From the NCBI GenBank assembly GCA_947069175.1, contig CAMTDV010000013.1, positions 33,307,725 to 33,371,724 of the forward strand: a DNA stretch of 64,000 bases, read 5' to 3'. The notes under the pieces were generated by a model. It worked only from the letters and a program-made list of their open reading frames with translations. It had not been told where the DNA came from and did not search any database. Position 1 is the stretch's first letter, and each line of letters begins with the position of its first letter. The position numbers and the translations under genes are program-made. The DNA is from Scalesia atractyloides. Lineage: Eukaryota; Streptophyta; Magnoliopsida; Asterales; Asteraceae. Shown piece after piece: positions 1-12,077 of the stretch.

Positions 1-825
1 TGCATCATTGAAATGTAGCTGGAGCATTACATATCCAAAGGGCATGCGGTGGTATGTGTATGTGCCGTAAGGACATGTAAAGGTCGTCTTATCTTGATCC
101 TCCGGAGCAATGGGGATCTGGAAGTCACCTGAAAACCCGTCAAGAAAACAATAGAATTGTTGACTTGCGAGACGCTCTAGCATCTGATCGATGAACGGAA
201 GTGGGAAGTGGTCTTTTCGGGTGGCGTCACTTAATTTTCGGTATTCGATGCATACCCGCCAACTGGTGATCGTACACGATGGGATGAGTTCCTTTTTCTC
301 ATTCATAACCACTGTCATTACCCCCTTCTTGGGAACAACCTGAGTAGGACTCACCTAAGTAGAATCAGATATAGGATAAATGAGGCCGACTTCCATCAAC
401 TTGAGCACCTCTTTCTTAAGGGCTTCTTGCATATTCGGATTGAGGCGTCATTGAGGTTTTACCACCGGCTTATAGACATCCTCCATGAGGATCCGATGAG
501 TACAGAAAGTAGGGCTAATACCCTTGATATCGGATAATTTCCAAGCAATGGCCTCCCTATTTTTTGTCAGAACATCTATCAATTTCACCTTCTCCTCCGT
601 CGACAACTTCAAAGAAATTATGACGGGTAAGCTCGAATTTTCACCTAGGAAAGCACACTCTAGGTGGGAGGGAAGGACCTTAAGCTCTAACGGGGCCAGA
701 GTGTCTACAGGTTTACTCTTACTCTCCTCACTAATCTCACAAAAATCTAGTATCTCGGGGACCCAATGTGGATCATCCTCTATATCCTCTTCCTCACTCT
801 CCTCAGCTACTACTCTCTCATTCAC
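1..825 (-). pseudogene. Athila-like reverse transcriptase, N-terminal part
   Basis: On the minus strand the segment 825-448 reads as the RT entry region (an EAIAWKLSDIKGISP stretch followed by a CTHRILMED stretch), a hallmark of Athila/Tat pol. After a stop near 448 the same family sequence continues towards position 1, including VVPKKGV, a degenerate CIEYRKLSDATRKDHFPLPFID stretch (in two parts) and FLDGFSG with QIPIAPEDQ. The catalytic YxDD box would lie beyond position 1. There is at least one in-frame stop near 360. It copies element RNA into cDNA in family members with intact pol; this copy is not functional. Confidence 0.8.
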
Positions 826-884
826 TAAATTGGCTCAACTAATATACTCGAGACAATGATCTACGCATGTCATGAATGAATTGA

Positions 885-1515
885 GAAAATAGACGGAATG
901 ACATAGGCCACTATCAGTATCTCCACTGCTAGGGTGTTGCATCGACCTAGCGATTTCAAAAATGACGTTCTCATCCCCAACGCGAAGTGTGATTTTACCA
1001 TCATGAACATCGATAATCGCTTTCGCCAGTACGGATGAATGGACGACCTAAGATGATGGACACTTTCTCATCGGCCTCCATATCTAAGATGACAAAACAC
1101 GAGGAAAACGAATTTATCAACCTTAACTAACAAGTTCTATATGATTCCCTGAGGATACTTAACTGACCAATCAGCTAGAGACAGTGACATACGAGTAGGA
1201 GTAAGATCCCCTAGACCTAATTTCTCGTAGAGCGAGAAAGGCATCAGATTGATGCTAGCACCTAGATCGCTAAAGCATGAGCTGTAGCGATGGAACCACC
1301 GAACAGGCATGAAATATAGTAAAGATACCCAGATCGGTGAGTTTTTCCAGTAACTTGTTTAGAACTACGGCGGAACATCCCCCAGTCAAAGGAACATTTG
1401 AAAGCTCCCCCAGCCTATCTTTTCGTTTAAGAAGGTACTTCAAAAACTTAGCATATTTTGGCATATGTTGGAGGGCCTCAATGAAAGGAAGATTGATTTT
1501 TAACTGGGTAAACAT
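885..1515 (-). pseudogene. Athila-like aspartic protease region
   Basis: The minus-strand reading 1515-1270 matches the conserved segment before the Athila protease (LPFIEALQHMPKYAKFLK, then CSAVVLNKLLEKL). The frame then shifts, and the protease active-site motif appears as DLGAS at 1268-1254, followed by INLMPFSLYEKLGLG. Plant Athila proteases commonly read DLGAS instead of DTGA/DSGA. The region between about 1140 and 885 is degenerate. In an intact element this protease would cut the Gag-Pol polyprotein. The frameshift between the two parts makes it a pseudogene. Confidence 0.7.
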
Positions 1516-1632
1516 ATCGAGAAAATTCCTGTATTCCTTAACATATTTTTGGTGCTTAAGGCTGGCCGGGTAGGGTAAGCGTGAAGGATCTACGTATGGT
1601 GACGACCTAACCTCTATCGGTTTCTTTTCTGC

Positions 1633-3368
1633 TCAACTCTCGACTGAAGGTCCACTGTTTGGTGCGGTACTTGCTGGGTCTAGCCTATTTTGCACCCTAG
1701 GTGGAGCCTCCATCTCTATCTCCTCATCTATCTCTTCTTCCCTATCCTCTAATTCTACCTGCTCTCTAACTACTTCCCCTAGACTCTTACCGCTACGAGT
1801 GGTTATCGCTTTTGCATGTTGGTTTGCTGGGTTAGGTTGAGTGTTACCTGAGAACTGGCCGTGTGGCTGCTCTTGCAATTGCTTAGCGATACTACCTACT
1901 GACCTCTGAAGATCTAAGAGTGCGGATTGCTGATTTTTCAAGAAAATATCATGTTCCGCTAAAATTTCTGGGTAGCTAGATCCTTAACCACTTGAGACAG
2001 AAGTTCCTCAATCCTATCTAAACTACTTCCTGAACCTACCCCTGTTTTGACCCTCTTGGTTTGAACCCCCACCACTAAACTGACCTGAATGACCTGAACC
2101 TCCAATAGAATAAGGACCCTGCCCCTTGTTTTGATATTGACCTGATTGGAACCCATGGGGATTACCAGAAGAACGGAAGTTATTAGTATTATTATTACGC
2201 CATTTAGGGTTATAATTAGAATTATTATTACTCTTATAGGGGTTCGTTTGGCCTCTACACTGACCCGTAATGCATCTACTTGCTCGACAGCGAGCGTATG
2301 ACACTCTATCGTATCAGGACCTCCTCGACACACCTCACATCTATCTACCTTCTTTTTCAACTCTTGAATCTCCTTAATGACCTCTCGCTTAAAGCTATCT
2401 AATGCAGCCGCTACCGTAGTTTCCAAGCTAACTTGGTGTAACCCCTGGTTGACCGGAGTGTTACGAGAAACAGGGATTGAATTCCTGTCGGTAGTGTTGT
2501 AGTCTATATCAGAATGCGCGAAGCTCTCGAAGAGGTCGTTACACTCAACAACCGTCTTCTTGCCCATTAAGTGGCCGCCAACAGAAGTGTCAACTCGGGC
2601 TCGGGTTTCAGGAGTGAGACCATTGTAGAATTTCTCTACAAGTGCCCAATCAGAAAGACTGTGTTGAGAACAACGGGATACTAGGGTCTGGAAACGCTCC
2701 CATGCTAAATGGTAAGGCTCGTCAGGTTCCATCTAGAACGAATGGATCTGATCGCGAAGACGAGATGCTTTTGCGGGTGGAAAATATTTCCTAACGAAAG
2801 CATCTCGCAGGGCATCCCAAGTTGTAAAGGTTCCAGGCGGTTGAGAGTCAAACCAAACGGCGGCTCGACCTCCAAGGGAAAAAGGAAATACTTGAAGGAA
2901 ACAGGCATCGTTGCCTGCACCTTCCATGTTAAAGGTGTGACAGAGGTGGGTAAGGCGGTTAATGTGGGCGGGCGCATCCTCATCATTACGACCATGGAAT
3001 TGGCATGAGTTGGTTATAGCGGTCAGGATGTAAGATGGGATTTACCAGGCTTTGTCATTATTCATTGGGGGAAGAGTGATGGCCGAGGTCGCACCGGTGA
3101 AACCGGTGGTTGCTTGTTGGTAAACAGTTTGATTATGAGCTATATGGAAAACATGTGGTGGACTTGCGTTTCGATGAATTATACGGGGAGGTGGGGAATT
3201 GTGCGGTGAGGGCTTTGGTGTAAAGTCAAAGTTTGGTGGTATAAACAGGCGGGATGAATCGGAAAAACCGAAAGATGAGGATGAAGAAGTACTAACCTTT
3301 TGCGCGGGAGAAAGAGATGCATCCGTTGGCGGCTTCGACGGAGGTCCTTGCGAACGCGTATGGGGCAT
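1633..3368 (-). pseudogene. Athila-like gag
   Basis: The start is the ATG at 3368 (MPHTRSQGPPSKPP), 183 nt after the PBS. The capsid homology region is visible: FSLGGRAAVWFDSQPPG, TWDALRDAFVRKYFPP, and after a TAG stop at about 2733, the AWERFQTLVSRCSQHSLSDW segment with FYNGLTPETRARVD. The C-terminal part is Asn/Gly/Gln-rich (2304-2023) and then acidic (1941-1633, GKSLGEVVREQVELEDREEE). The protein forms the virus-like particle in active elements. The reading is broken by a frameshift near 3040 to 2930, the stop at 2733 and further shifts after 2300. No clear CCHC knuckle was seen. Confidence 0.8.
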
Positions 3369-3550
3369 CCACTAAAAACCGGAAACGAGACAAGTAAGAA
3401 ATATTCAAAAAAATCACTTTAACGAAAATATATTAACTAAAGAAATTAAATTAACTAAATTATTTAGACTCCTACGACGCAAACAAAAACGGGAAACACG
3501 TATGAAATAATTAAGCCTAAACAAAGTAATCAACGCAATTGCCAAAGAGA

Positions 3551-3568
3551 GTCCCGGCAACGGCGCCA
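3551..3568 (-). other. Athila primer-binding site
   Basis: The minus strand reads TGGCGCCGTTGCCGGGAC, 6 nt inside the LTR end at 3575. This is the well-known Athila-type PBS, thought to pair with the 3' end of tRNA-Asp. The match to the consensus comes from memory; the position and orientation are seen directly and agree with minus-strand gag. Confidence 0.85.
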
Positions 3569-3909
3569 AAAACTTGATGTTCTAAAAGTAGTCTAATAAA
3601 AAAATTAAAATTACCCTAATTCTAGACTCAAAGTTATACTCTAGACTCCTAAACTCGACTAAACTACTAACCGGCAAGTGGACTGATCAATTGTAGAAAA
3701 AGCTTAAGCAAGTCTGGATATCGAACCCACGGGACTCTCTAATTAGGTTGACAACTCTATCTAGACTAAATTGACACACTTATTTATGTTTGGGGGGGGG
3801 GTTACTAAAAATCCTAAATTTATAATTAAACTAATATTAACTTAATTAAGGCGAATTAAGACGGATGTTTGAATTGGAGGTTTAATTCAAGGATGACGGA
3901 ATAGCTACC

Positions 3910-6389
3910 TGTCACACCCTCAAATTCCACACGCGGAGTTTTACCTCGAGGCGCATGACAAACCAGGATCAACGACACATACCATATAGGTTGACCTCTA
4001 CATGAATAAAACCAAGTTTTGACGCTGGATAAATTAAAATGCGGAAGCGTAACAAAGTTAAAAATATAATTTGTAGCGCCAACACAAACGCTAAACCAAC
4101 ATTATGAATTGTAAATAATGCAGACTTTAAAAAAATAGTTTAGAAAGTTCATGCGGGACTGCCTACTCGTGCTCGTGAAACCTTAGCCACCTAAGAAAAC
4201 ATGCAAAGAACAAGTGTCAACATAATTAATGAGTGAGTTCACAGGTTTTAGTTTGTTTTGGTTATTTCCCAAACGAGCCACTGGTTCAAACCCGAACCAG
4301 GGTGTAATAAATGTTTTCCCCTGATTCTATCCCGAATCAGAAATGTATAAGTTACCCTTGATCCAATCCCGTATCAAGAACCCCAAATTGATTTTCAAGT
4401 TCATGTTATATTTGTAGGTAGCTAGCCTAGGTTATGTCACAAAAGAGTCCGAACCGAAGCTAATATTGTAGCCTCGGAAGGTGTTAGGCTATCACCAACC
4501 ATGACTATGTTAGGCAAATTCAACACACATCAGACCTTTACCTGTCTGGCTACCACTACTAGCTCGGGTGGGGCTTGTTAGGCCCAGTAGTACTACCATA
4601 AACTTCCTCGCTAAAGATCAATTACTAACGTCTCGTAGAGTTAAGAGGGGACTTAGAGTGATATGCTAATTTGTGACCAAAACCGTATAACATAACTCAA
4701 ATCAATTTAGAAAATGCATGCATGTTACTAAACCGTAACATGTAGTTGTAAGTTTATCGAATTAACGCTACTATACCGTAGCGAGCACATGTTTTCTCCC
4801 CCTGAATTTAAAACCATTTAAAAGTAGGGGCCATGAACTCACCTTTGTTTGCTCGGTAAGAATTTGAAAGCAAGTGTTGTGTCCGGTCAATCGCTTCCTA
4901 GAACGATTACCCTTTTGATTAGTTTTAATGTTGACGCACTTTTATTGCACACAATAACACTTAGCACATTTTCTCAGTTAAGCACATATTCATGACATGT
5001 TATACAAGTTGCAACACATAACAAGCAAGCATTCACAAATCCACGAGCAAATAAGTTGATTTCATGCACAAGTTCATCTTTTACACACATCAGTTAGTTT
5101 CCCCGAATTTTTAGCTGTGTTTAGGGATTTTTATAAAATAGTTACAGGTCATTAAAAATTACCAAAAATTTACACGACGTGCTAAACGTTTCCTGTGTGC
5201 TTGTGTAAAAGTTTCAAAGTCTAATTTCTTACAGATTTTGAGTAAAAAATCATATAATGGATAGTGGTCTGAATTTTGATGATTCTGCCCCCTGTCCACA
5301 AAATATTTTATTTAAAAATCTCAGAGTATCGAAATAAGTCGCTTTGAGTTGGAGATTAATAAAGACACTTAAGACTTCCACTGTATAAATTTTATGAGCT
5401 AACTATAACTATTCCCCCAGATATGACAAAGAACATACAACACAATTTCTGTAGAAAATTTGCAGCTATGACCATTGAAACGAATTAAATGTTTTCACTG
5501 ACTAAACAAGGTCCAAAAATTATGAAACCAACACGGTTTGAACCGTACTTCAGAGAGGTTCATTTTAAACTTTTGAAAATCATATTTTTGTTAGGTTTTG
5601 ACCTATTTACAGCCAACTAAAGTCGGTTGTAACCATTTGACAACTTACAGTTTTGTTACCCGAATCCCCCAAACAGTTTTCTAACGATCCCAACAACTTA
5701 AATTCGTCATTCACCGCAAGTTTCTATCGTAACTCAGATCACGTAACATTGACTATTATTAAACACAACATCATTAACTAACCCACACCCCGATCAAACC
5801 ATACGCGTCACGACATACATAGCTTATCGTAATAACCTCATCATACTTGTTTTTTTTCATGATCCCCAATCCATAACCCGACACTATAACCATTAACGCA
5901 GCCACATAATACTAACCCGTGATGCAAAGAACCCGTTGCAACAAACCCGATTTCACCCGCTAATGAAACTCTACACATAAATCACGTTCATGTAGCAGAT
6001 GTATAACAAATTTATAAATAAAACAAGGTACCTAAGCTTTTCTTGATGACTGACGACCGAAACTAAAGAGGTGTTTGTATTTCCGTCAACCGAAAGCGCA
6101 AAGAGAAGACCGAGAGAGGTGCGAGAGAGCTGAGAGAGTGGCGGGTGTCGGTGTCCCATGCCGGGGGGGTTGTTGCCGTCGCCAACAGTGGTGGTGGTGG
6201 GTAATGTTGGTTTTTTAAAAAAAACACAATGTATACGTATGTATATATACGGAACGAACATGGGGGCGGTTAATTGGGGCCGCAAGTTTGGGTAAGTTTG
6301 TTGTTTTAGATTTTATTTTTTATTATTTTTAACTAATCTTCCTCTCTCTCTCAATATATATATATATATACTAAATAAGAGTTGTTACA
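3910..6389. mobile_element. Solo gypsy LTR with TSD CTACC
   Basis: The sequence runs from TGTCACACCCTC to GTTGTTACA and is flanked by CTACC at 3905-3909 and 6390-6394, a perfect 5-bp target duplication. It resembles the LTRs at 19706 and 28533: the same TGTCACACCCTCAA start, a GCGGAGTTTTACC block, a hairpin array, and a TAGCTAGCCTA block followed by GTTATGTCAC. No internal region is present, so unequal recombination between two LTRs most likely removed it. It is inserted in the Athila LTR and is therefore younger. Confidence 0.9.
4281..4378. repeat. Hairpin array in solo LTR (3 hairpins)
   Basis: There are three inverted repeats with six-base loops. 4281-4300 has stem CTGGTTC/GAACCAG and loop AAACCC. 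4321-4340 has stem CTGATTC/GAATCAG and loop TATCCC. 4357-4378 has stem CTTGAT(C)C/G(T)ATCAAG with one mismatch and loop AATCCC. Loops share the CCC end while the stems differ in sequence. The same arrangement, with other stems, occurs in the LTRs at 20147 and 28975. Confidence 0.8.
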
Positions 6390-7410
6390 CTACCTGGTTA
6401 GATTTCTTATTACTATTGAATGGGTCTCTAAATTGATTAATAATGTAATAGGGAACCGGGATCTTGAAATACTAAACTCTAAGGAATACCAACAATTCCT
6501 CGACCGTTCTCGGGAAGACACCTATGTTATCCTAAAGGTAGTTAGGTTTAAAGGTTTATAAGATTTCCTTTCGGTTATCTAATATTTAATAAGGAGTTTA
6601 AATTCGCTAACTATCTCTCAATAGGAAGCCTAGACTAACTATGACTCTTGATTTGGTTTAACCGACTCGAATAAGGCAAGTGAACTAAAACTGGGTTTTT
6701 CTTAAAACCTAACTCTAGCAAATTACCTATTTAATTCAGTTAATAAAATATTATTTCTCAACAATTAAATTTAGTATAATGTTAAGATTTAATTATATAT
6801 TTTACTTGATTGCTTTTACGGTTTATTGGTCAATTTACCGAACGATTACCAGAATCTATTAAGACCCGACAATCAATACAAACCTATTCTATAGAAGACA
6901 TCGAACTAGAGTCATGTAAAACAATCAACTAATCAACAATTAACTCAAAATATACAAATACACCAAACCAAATAATCAAAAGTCCTTTACTTTATTAAAA
7001 ATGCCATTAAAACATTATCAAATCAAATAAAGATCCAAACTTTCATAATAAAATAATCAAAACCTAGGTAGCATACTGAATTTAGCCAAGTATCATAGTC
7101 TTACACATGATTAAAACGAGGTTAAAAACTTAATTCATCAAGATCAGGAACAAGTAAACTAGAAGTTAAGAAATTTGGCAATATAACCCATGCTTGCTTT
7201 GATCTCTAAGCTTCTCGCTTCAATCCGATGATTCTCCGCAACTTGAACTTCAAACTCAAACTCCAAATCTCCAGAAATTATTTTTCGTCCAATTACATTG
7301 TAATTAGAGTTAAACTCTAATTAATATACTTATCTTTTACAATTCTGATCACTTTACGAACTATCTGACCAAATAACCCTCTTGCCACCCATGAGAGGGA
7401 TTCATCAGCC

Positions 7411-7503
7411 GGTCGCGGGCCGCGACCGAGTTTTGTTTCTCTAGATAATTATCACCCTCTCGCTGGCCGCGAGAGGCTTCAGCTAGGGCGGTCGCGGGCC
7501 GCC
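7411..7503. repeat. GC-rich dyad cluster in the Athila LTR
   Basis: Within otherwise AT-rich LTR sequence there is a perfect dyad at 7411-7427 (GGTCGCGG, G, CCGCGACC). A stem-loop follows at 7456-7476 (CCTCTCGC, loop TGGCC, GCGAGAGG). A third partial dyad lies at about 7487-7503 (GGCGG/CCGCC). They are dense in CpG and CNG. Function is unknown; they could be promoter or structured-RNA elements. Confidence 0.65.
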
Positions 7504-7740
7504 AGAAGATGATTTCACCCATTTTTCGATTCGTTTCTTCTCTCGGCTTCCAATTACGATCCGGCTCGGTTTCTTTCACCATTTCAGCTCATTTTCTCGT
7601 CTTTTCAGCTACTTTCACGAATCAAGACCTGCGAAACGTATTTGGATTAAAAGTAGATATATTCTTGTAAAACCGAAAAGAATATAAACAAAACTAATAC
7701 AAAATGTATACGATAAATAGATGTATTATTCAATACATCA

Positions 7741-10300
7741 GCGCGACACCAACAAGTATAATTGGAAAGTGATCATCAATAGTAATTTGATTTTTATAAT
7801 AATATTATAGTTTTTTGCCATACTTTTATCATTTCAATATTACAAATAGATTACTATTATCATTTACTTTAACCTTAAACATATTTATTTAGTTTTAACT
7901 TTTAATGATTTTATTTTTTTTAATATTACTGATGTTGAATAACATCAGTACCGTACCGTATAACATCAATATACATTTTTTAAATGTTAGCATCATCATG
8001 TTCTTATTATTATATGCAATAAGCTAAAAGTTCTATTCAAACGAGCCATATATAGTTAATTTGTTTATCATCACAAACCTAACATATACCGATCAGACAA
8101 CAGTTGTAATTGTCCCGTATTCATTTTTATAGTTGTCTCGATGTGGCGGTATAAAATTCAATGAACACAAAGTTATATTCGCACTAAAGTATCTTTTGTA
8201 TCGTAAGCTATATCGAGTGTGTGTGCGATACTGTTGTCATAACGGATCGATACCGATCGAACAACACAGTTACCAGTACATGTATTCGCTTTTATTATTT
8301 TCAATCGACGTAAAACACGTGTCGATTGGCAACGATTGTTATGCTGAGTGCTGGTATGAGTAATGTAATGAACTAGACCAATAATGACCAAAGGTCCGCA
8401 GCGAATGATATATAGTTTTTTAATATTTTATTATTTAATATTATAATAGTTTATTATTAATTTTAAGTTTTAGCATATTTTTTTCCTTTTTTAAAATCAT
8501 ATTTTCTTTATCATTTGATTTTGATAATTTTTTTGTTTTTTTAAATTATATTTCCTTTGTCAATTAATTTGATATCTCTTTAGTAACGTTTGTTCACATT
8601 ATGGTATAAGTTTGTTAAAAACGAAGTTGTATTCAAAATTAAGTATATATTTGGTATCGTAAAATGGTACGCTGATAAACTGAACCGATTATAATGGTTT
8701 GGCTTTCTAAACAACATGATTCATTTTCAAATAACAGTTGTTTTACATTATCATTTGTTCCATTTCAACGCAACGCGCGACATCAACAAGTATAATTGGA
8801 AAGTAATCCTGGATAGAAATTTGATTTTTATAATAATATATATAATTTTTTCATACTTTTATCATTTCAAAATTATAATAGATGGGTGGGGTTCAACTAC
8901 AAAGTCCATTTTTCCTATAAAGTGTACAAAGTCATAAAACAACACAGTTTCAGGTATAAACACACTTAAAACCCACAAATAACATAGTGAAGATCACTAA
9001 AACACAATATCCAAACCATAAATACATACCATCGTAGAACTATGAATATAAAACACAATATGATAATTAATATAAAACAAACTAATATTAGTCATTGGAA
9101 AATCAAAGCCCTACATCCAAAACACATCACAAAGCCCACAAATATGGTGTTCTAGTAATCTTCACTATATTATTTGTGGGTTTTGAATGTGTTTTATTGT
9201 TGACATTATCGTATTTTATAACTTTTTACACTTTGTAGAAAAAATGGATTTTGTAGCCAACTCACAGCATATAATAGATTACTGTTATATTTACTTTAAT
9301 CTTAAACATAATTCTTTAATTTTAATTTATAATGACTTTTTTAATATTATTGATATTGTATAAACAACATCAGTACTGTACCGTATAACATTAGTATAGT
9401 TTTTTTTATTACTATATATATATATATACATGTTATATAAATAGAAAGTGACTAGGAATAGTAGATTTGCTTTAAAATAATATGCATATAATATATATAT
9501 ATATATATTTTCAGTATTATTATTTTAATACTATAATTATAGATTATTAATTATTAATATTATTATAATAGATATTTTTCTATACTTTTATCATTTAAAT
9601 ATTTCAATAGATACCTGTATATTTACTTTTAAGATTAAATATATACTTTTTTAATGCTAACTTTTAATTTTCTTTTTTGATATTACTGATATTGTTTTAA
9701 TAACATAAGTACCGTATCATATAAGATCGGTATAGTTTTTTTTGTTATTAGTGTCACCATGTGTTTATTATTATATACGATTCGATAAAAGTTCTATTCG
9801 AGCGGACCATAGATAGTTGAATTTTTTTTATCATCACAAACTGAACATATACCGACCAAATAGCATTGGTAACGGTACCGTATTCGTTTTTATAGTTTTC
9901 TCGACGTGACGGTATAAAATTCATTGAACATGAAGTTATATTCACAATAAAGTATTTTTTGATATCGTGAGTTATATCGAGTGTCTGTACGATACCGCTA
10001 TCGTCACTACCGATACTGATCGAACAACACCGCGTTTTTATTGTATTCAATCGATGTAAAACACGTGTCAATTGGCAATGATTGTTATGTCCAGTGCCGA
10101 TATCGTATTGGTACTGTAATGAACCAAAACGATAATGAGCAAAGGCCAGCAGCGAAGCGCGCAGGAATCCACTAATACCTATGAAGTATCCACGGGTGTG
10201 ATGTAACAACGTTTTTTGGTAAAATAATCTATATAAATTATAATTATTAAAAGTCATTGTTACATCTTGCGCAAAAAAGATATACATGGGACCCGGAACC
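7741..10300. repeat. Degenerate ~1 kb tandem repeat block
   Basis: The text starting at 7741 (GCGCGACACCAACAAGTATA) recurs at about 8777, and the following kilobase aligns by eye. Shared landmarks include TACTTTTATCATTTCAA, ACCGTATAACAT, GATCGAACAACAC, and AAAACACGTGTC next to ATTGGCAA (about 8314 and 10060). A third, partial unit is wedged in at about 9430-9720. Repeated CGATACCGAT-like words run throughout. No coding capacity is supported. A more diverged relative lies at 15100-15850. Confidence 0.6.
8884..9269. mobile_element. MULE-like MITE with ~10-bp target duplication
   Basis: This is a 386-bp fold-back element. The left arm (GGTTCAACTACAAAGTCC, then CCATTTTTCC and AAAGTGTA) is mirrored by the right arm (TACACTTTG, AAAAAATGG, ATTTTGTAGCCAACTC). 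It is flanked by TATAATAGAT at 8874-8883 and 9270-9279. The related unit near 7840 shows the uninterrupted host sequence, which supports a real insertion. A 9-10 bp duplication suggests the Mutator superfamily. No ORF is present, so it is non-autonomous. Confidence 0.75.
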
Positions 10301-11485
10301 GATGTATAACCTGAACATACTGAAACTCGTTGGGAAGAACTAGTTAGGAATCTACCTGGACCATAGGGTCGAAATCGGGCTATAACCCTATACTTTAAAA
10401 ACAGCTCCCCTATACTTTAAAAACAGCTCGAACCCAGTGAACTTGACCTGGACCGGTCAAAAGAATGTTCCTTTATACTTTCTTCAACCTGCTTCCACCC
10501 TGAGTCGGTTAAAAAAAATGATTTTGACTATTGTTGACCCAAACACTACCAACCTGAACCGGTTTGGACAAAAAAACAACCCGGTTGGGGCAACTCTAGT
10601 TACATATTCGTTGAAGCATGGTTAAGTAACAATCTTTCAAGTTATTAGTAGTCACTATTACATCTTCCTTCAAAACTTAGTTTTGTGAATGTTTGTATAT
10701 TATTACACAGTTCTAAACAAAATGAACGGACATGAAAAAAATGGGCATCCACCCCTCTTTATCAAACAACTATCAATTTTGTTAATTATTAGTGTTCCTT
10801 GATTAACGTTAAACTAGCCCACTTGGTAAAGGAACCATACTTTTAAGTTAGTTATTAGTGTTACCTGATTAATATAAGGCTAGCTCACTTAGTAGAGAAA
10901 CATGCCTCTTAGATAGGGAGGTCCTAGGTTCACACTTGGGCAAAGGAAATTATTTAAATAATTGGTGTATACTAGGAGTAAGCTTTGCCGTTCAAAAAAA
11001 AAGTGTTGGGTCCCAGTGAAACTAAGTTAACAAATGTTATAATAAAAAGACATTGTTATTAGATTATGTGCTATGAAATAACTAAATCATTGTCACATTA
11101 CCGGCATGTCACTATCATGTAGAACATTGAGCAATAACTAAATACACAACAACTAGGTGTTGTCGAATAACTACCAAATAACTACACCCAATACATATCG
11201 AATAAAAAAAGGAAAATGGTTTAATTTGTCAAAAGGGGTGAACCCCAACTCTCATCCGCCTAGCGCCCATTTTGGGTTGGCTAGGGTGCCACTGACACCT
11301 TTCAATAACTAGGAGGCGTAGTGTTTTTTTAGTTATTAGGTTGACGTGGCATGGCTTGTTATTAGCCTTAGGAACGAAGCCCTCTACAATTCTTTTGTAC
11401 GAGTTTTCCATTTTTACAATATGACTTATTGCATCTTCACTCAAAATACTTAATTTCTTTAGTGAAACAAATGTTACATAATCAC
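10301..11485. other. AT-rich intergenic stretch
   Basis: I see no gene here. A 22-bp direct duplication (CCTATACTTTAAAAACAGCT core) sits at about 10388-10430. A degenerate near-repeat around 10800-10930 (TTAGTGTTCCTTGATTAA and TTAGTGTTACCTGATTAA words) is visible. The rest is low-complexity or old transposon debris that I cannot classify. Confidence 0.5.
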
Positions 11486-11558
11486 CAAGGGCGTAGCATA
11501 GTGGGGGCCGGAGGGACTCCCCGAACTCACAATCACAAAATCTCAAACTTCGCCACTG
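11486..11558. mobile_element. Tiny hAT-type MITE (73 bp)
   Basis: The termini are CAAGGGCGTAGC and TTCGCCACTG, an imperfect TIR pair. A perfect 8-bp duplication ATAATCAC flanks the element at 11478-11485 and 11559-11566. The 8-bp TSD and the GGCGNAGC/CGCCACTG style ends fit hAT-derived MITEs. It is far too short to encode anything. Confidence 0.65.
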
Positions 11559-11918
11559 ATAATCACTATAACCAGTGATAACTTTACTAGTTGAATCCCA
11601 ATGGATAAGGAAAATGTTCCATATTTTCACTATCAATCTTATTACATAAGACACAGTTGATAAATTTTCATCTTCTTTCTAGTTATCATTTATCAACATA
11701 TTAGTGAGATTGAGACGCATGTTTGATTTCTTACACAATCAAAAGTCATTTGGATAAGTGTCAATGAATAAAAATCACGGCGCCAATCGTATGTCAAATA
11801 CAAATCTGAAAACTACGAAAGTAGTTTCACGATACCATTCCTCAAAGTGTAGATTAGCTCATGGCACCATATGTTGCAATAACCGGGCCACTCTAGCGCT
11901 AAATGTGTACGTCTTGTG

Positions 11919-12077
11919 CAGGGGCGGACCGAGTAAGGGGTTTGGGTAGGCGGGCGCACCCCCTTGAAAAAACAAAATTTAGTGTATTTTACAGGGCAAA
12001 ATCATGCTGCACCCATTGAAAATTTGGGTAAACCTCTCATCCGCACCCCTCAAAAGTATTTCTTGGGTCCGCCACTG
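11919..12077. mobile_element. Probable hAT-type MITE (159 bp)
   Basis: The left end CAGGGGCGGACC pairs with the right end GGTCCGCCACTG as a 12-bp TIR with one mismatch. These ends are common in plant hAT MITEs. The flanking 8-mers (GTCTTGTG and GTCATATA) agree only in the first bases, so the target duplication has decayed or the ends are slightly different. No coding potential. Confidence 0.55.

Larger units (their letters stand above)
1..7740 (-). mobile_element. Athila-like Ty3/gypsy retrotransposon, 5' portion
   Basis: Read on the minus strand, this is a 5' LTR (7740-3575), a primer-binding site, gag, an aspartic protease motif and the start of reverse transcriptase, which runs off the window at position 1. 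The PBS and the motif reading TTTTTGGCGCCGTTGCC on the minus strand are typical of the Athila/Tat branch. LTR ends show the expected inverted termini (TGATGT and ACATCA). Coding parts carry stops and frameshifts, so this is a decayed copy. Its LTR is split by a later solo LTR. The 3' half and 3' LTR are outside the window, so the TSD cannot be checked. Confidence 0.85.
3575..7740 (-). repeat. Athila-like 5' LTR (interrupted)
   Basis: The ends are TGATGT at 3575 and ACATCA at 7740, giving matching terminal dyads. Removing the inserted solo LTR (3910-6389) and one TSD copy leaves about 1.7 kb. A G10 run lies at 3792-3801, and GC-rich dyads lie at 7411-7503. A diverged fragment of the same LTR type, including the G run, is at 51235-51721 in the same orientation. 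Short ORFs inside do not resemble proteins. Confidence 0.75.

Noticed and set aside
3575..7740. Host gene inside the Athila LTR (frames at 5971-6285 and 7361-7582)
   Set aside because: These frames cross the solo LTR end or the GC-rich dyads, with no homology and no conserved composition.
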